This document shows, in pieces, positions 39,454-39,485 of a stretch of 39,485 nt of DNA. Location of the stretch: NCBI GenBank assembly GCA_945918795.1, contig CAMEIT010000018.1, positions 1 through 39,485 on the forward strand, read 5' to 3'. Position 1 is the first letter of the stretch, and the number at the start of each line of letters is the position of its first letter. Below the pieces are notes generated by a model. That model did not search any database. It was not told the origin of the DNA and was given only the letters and a program-made list of their open reading frames with translations. The DNA is from an uncultured Clostridia bacterium. Lineage in GTDB: Bacteria > Bacillota > Clostridia > HGM11327. The position numbers and the translations under genes were made by a program.

Positions 39454-39485
39454 TGGATAGGTTATCATATGAAGTGCAACACTTA

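Overview
The window comes from a low-GC, endospore-forming Clostridia-type Firmicute. Evidence for this is SpoVAD/SpoVAE, ribosome-binding sites of the AGGAG type in front of nearly every gene, several TTGACA/TATAAT-like promoters, an Agr-type peptide quorum-sensing locus and many lipoproteins. The core genes (rplI, dnaB, glmM, nudF, deoB) look chromosomal. I saw no tRNA, rRNA, CRISPR array or complete insertion sequence.

Layout. (1) 1-5528, mostly minus strand: a tocopherol-cyclase-like protein translationally coupled to an FAD/Rieske oxidoreductase; a dyad-rich 361-bp gap; a cysteine-desulfurase-family enzyme divergent from a DUF3343 putative Se/S carrier; and spoVAD-spoVAE behind a sigma-G-like promoter. 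(2) 5606-7900: a small phage-like islet. Two divergent XRE regulators face each other across a 285-bp switch region with strong promoters and palindromes, flanked by an ArpU/sigma-region-4-like gene and a terminase-small-subunit-like gene. (3) 8259-15108: yybS-like gene, rplI and dnaB, followed closely by two polytopic glycosyltransferases (a Gpi18-like mannosyltransferase and a PMT/GT39 protein), each carrying an extra beta-sandwich domain outside the membrane. (4) 15389-19041: an agr-like operon (DUF5317, an AgrC-like sensor membrane domain with no kinase, AgrB, and a 41-residue AgrD), then a GGDEF + HD-GYP c-di-GMP enzyme. (5) 19237-21326: glmM and a GlmU-like hexapeptide-repeat protein. 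(6) 21469-28976: a small membrane protein, a DUF4364 regulator, an ECF sigma factor with a very long C-terminal extension, then nudF, a membrane protein in the position usually held by spoIIM, deoB, a small membrane protein, a metallophosphatase-like protein with altered motifs and a YegP/DUF1508 protein. (7) 29200-37830: five tandem paralogous lipoproteins resembling glycoside hydrolases, in the order A-B-B-B-A. (8) 37844-39485: a family-6-type DNA glycosylase, a three-gene mini-operon of small unknown proteins, and a palindromic repeat.

How they may work together: the PMT and Gpi18-like enzymes suggest surface protein or polymer mannosylation; glmM and the GlmU-like protein supply amino-sugar precursors; the agr locus and the c-di-GMP enzyme are a plausible signalling module; and the lipoprotein array is likely a glycan-processing set on the outer face of the membrane. 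The most unusual items are the kinase-less agr locus, the mosaic lipoprotein array, the extended sigma factor and the compact phage-like switch.
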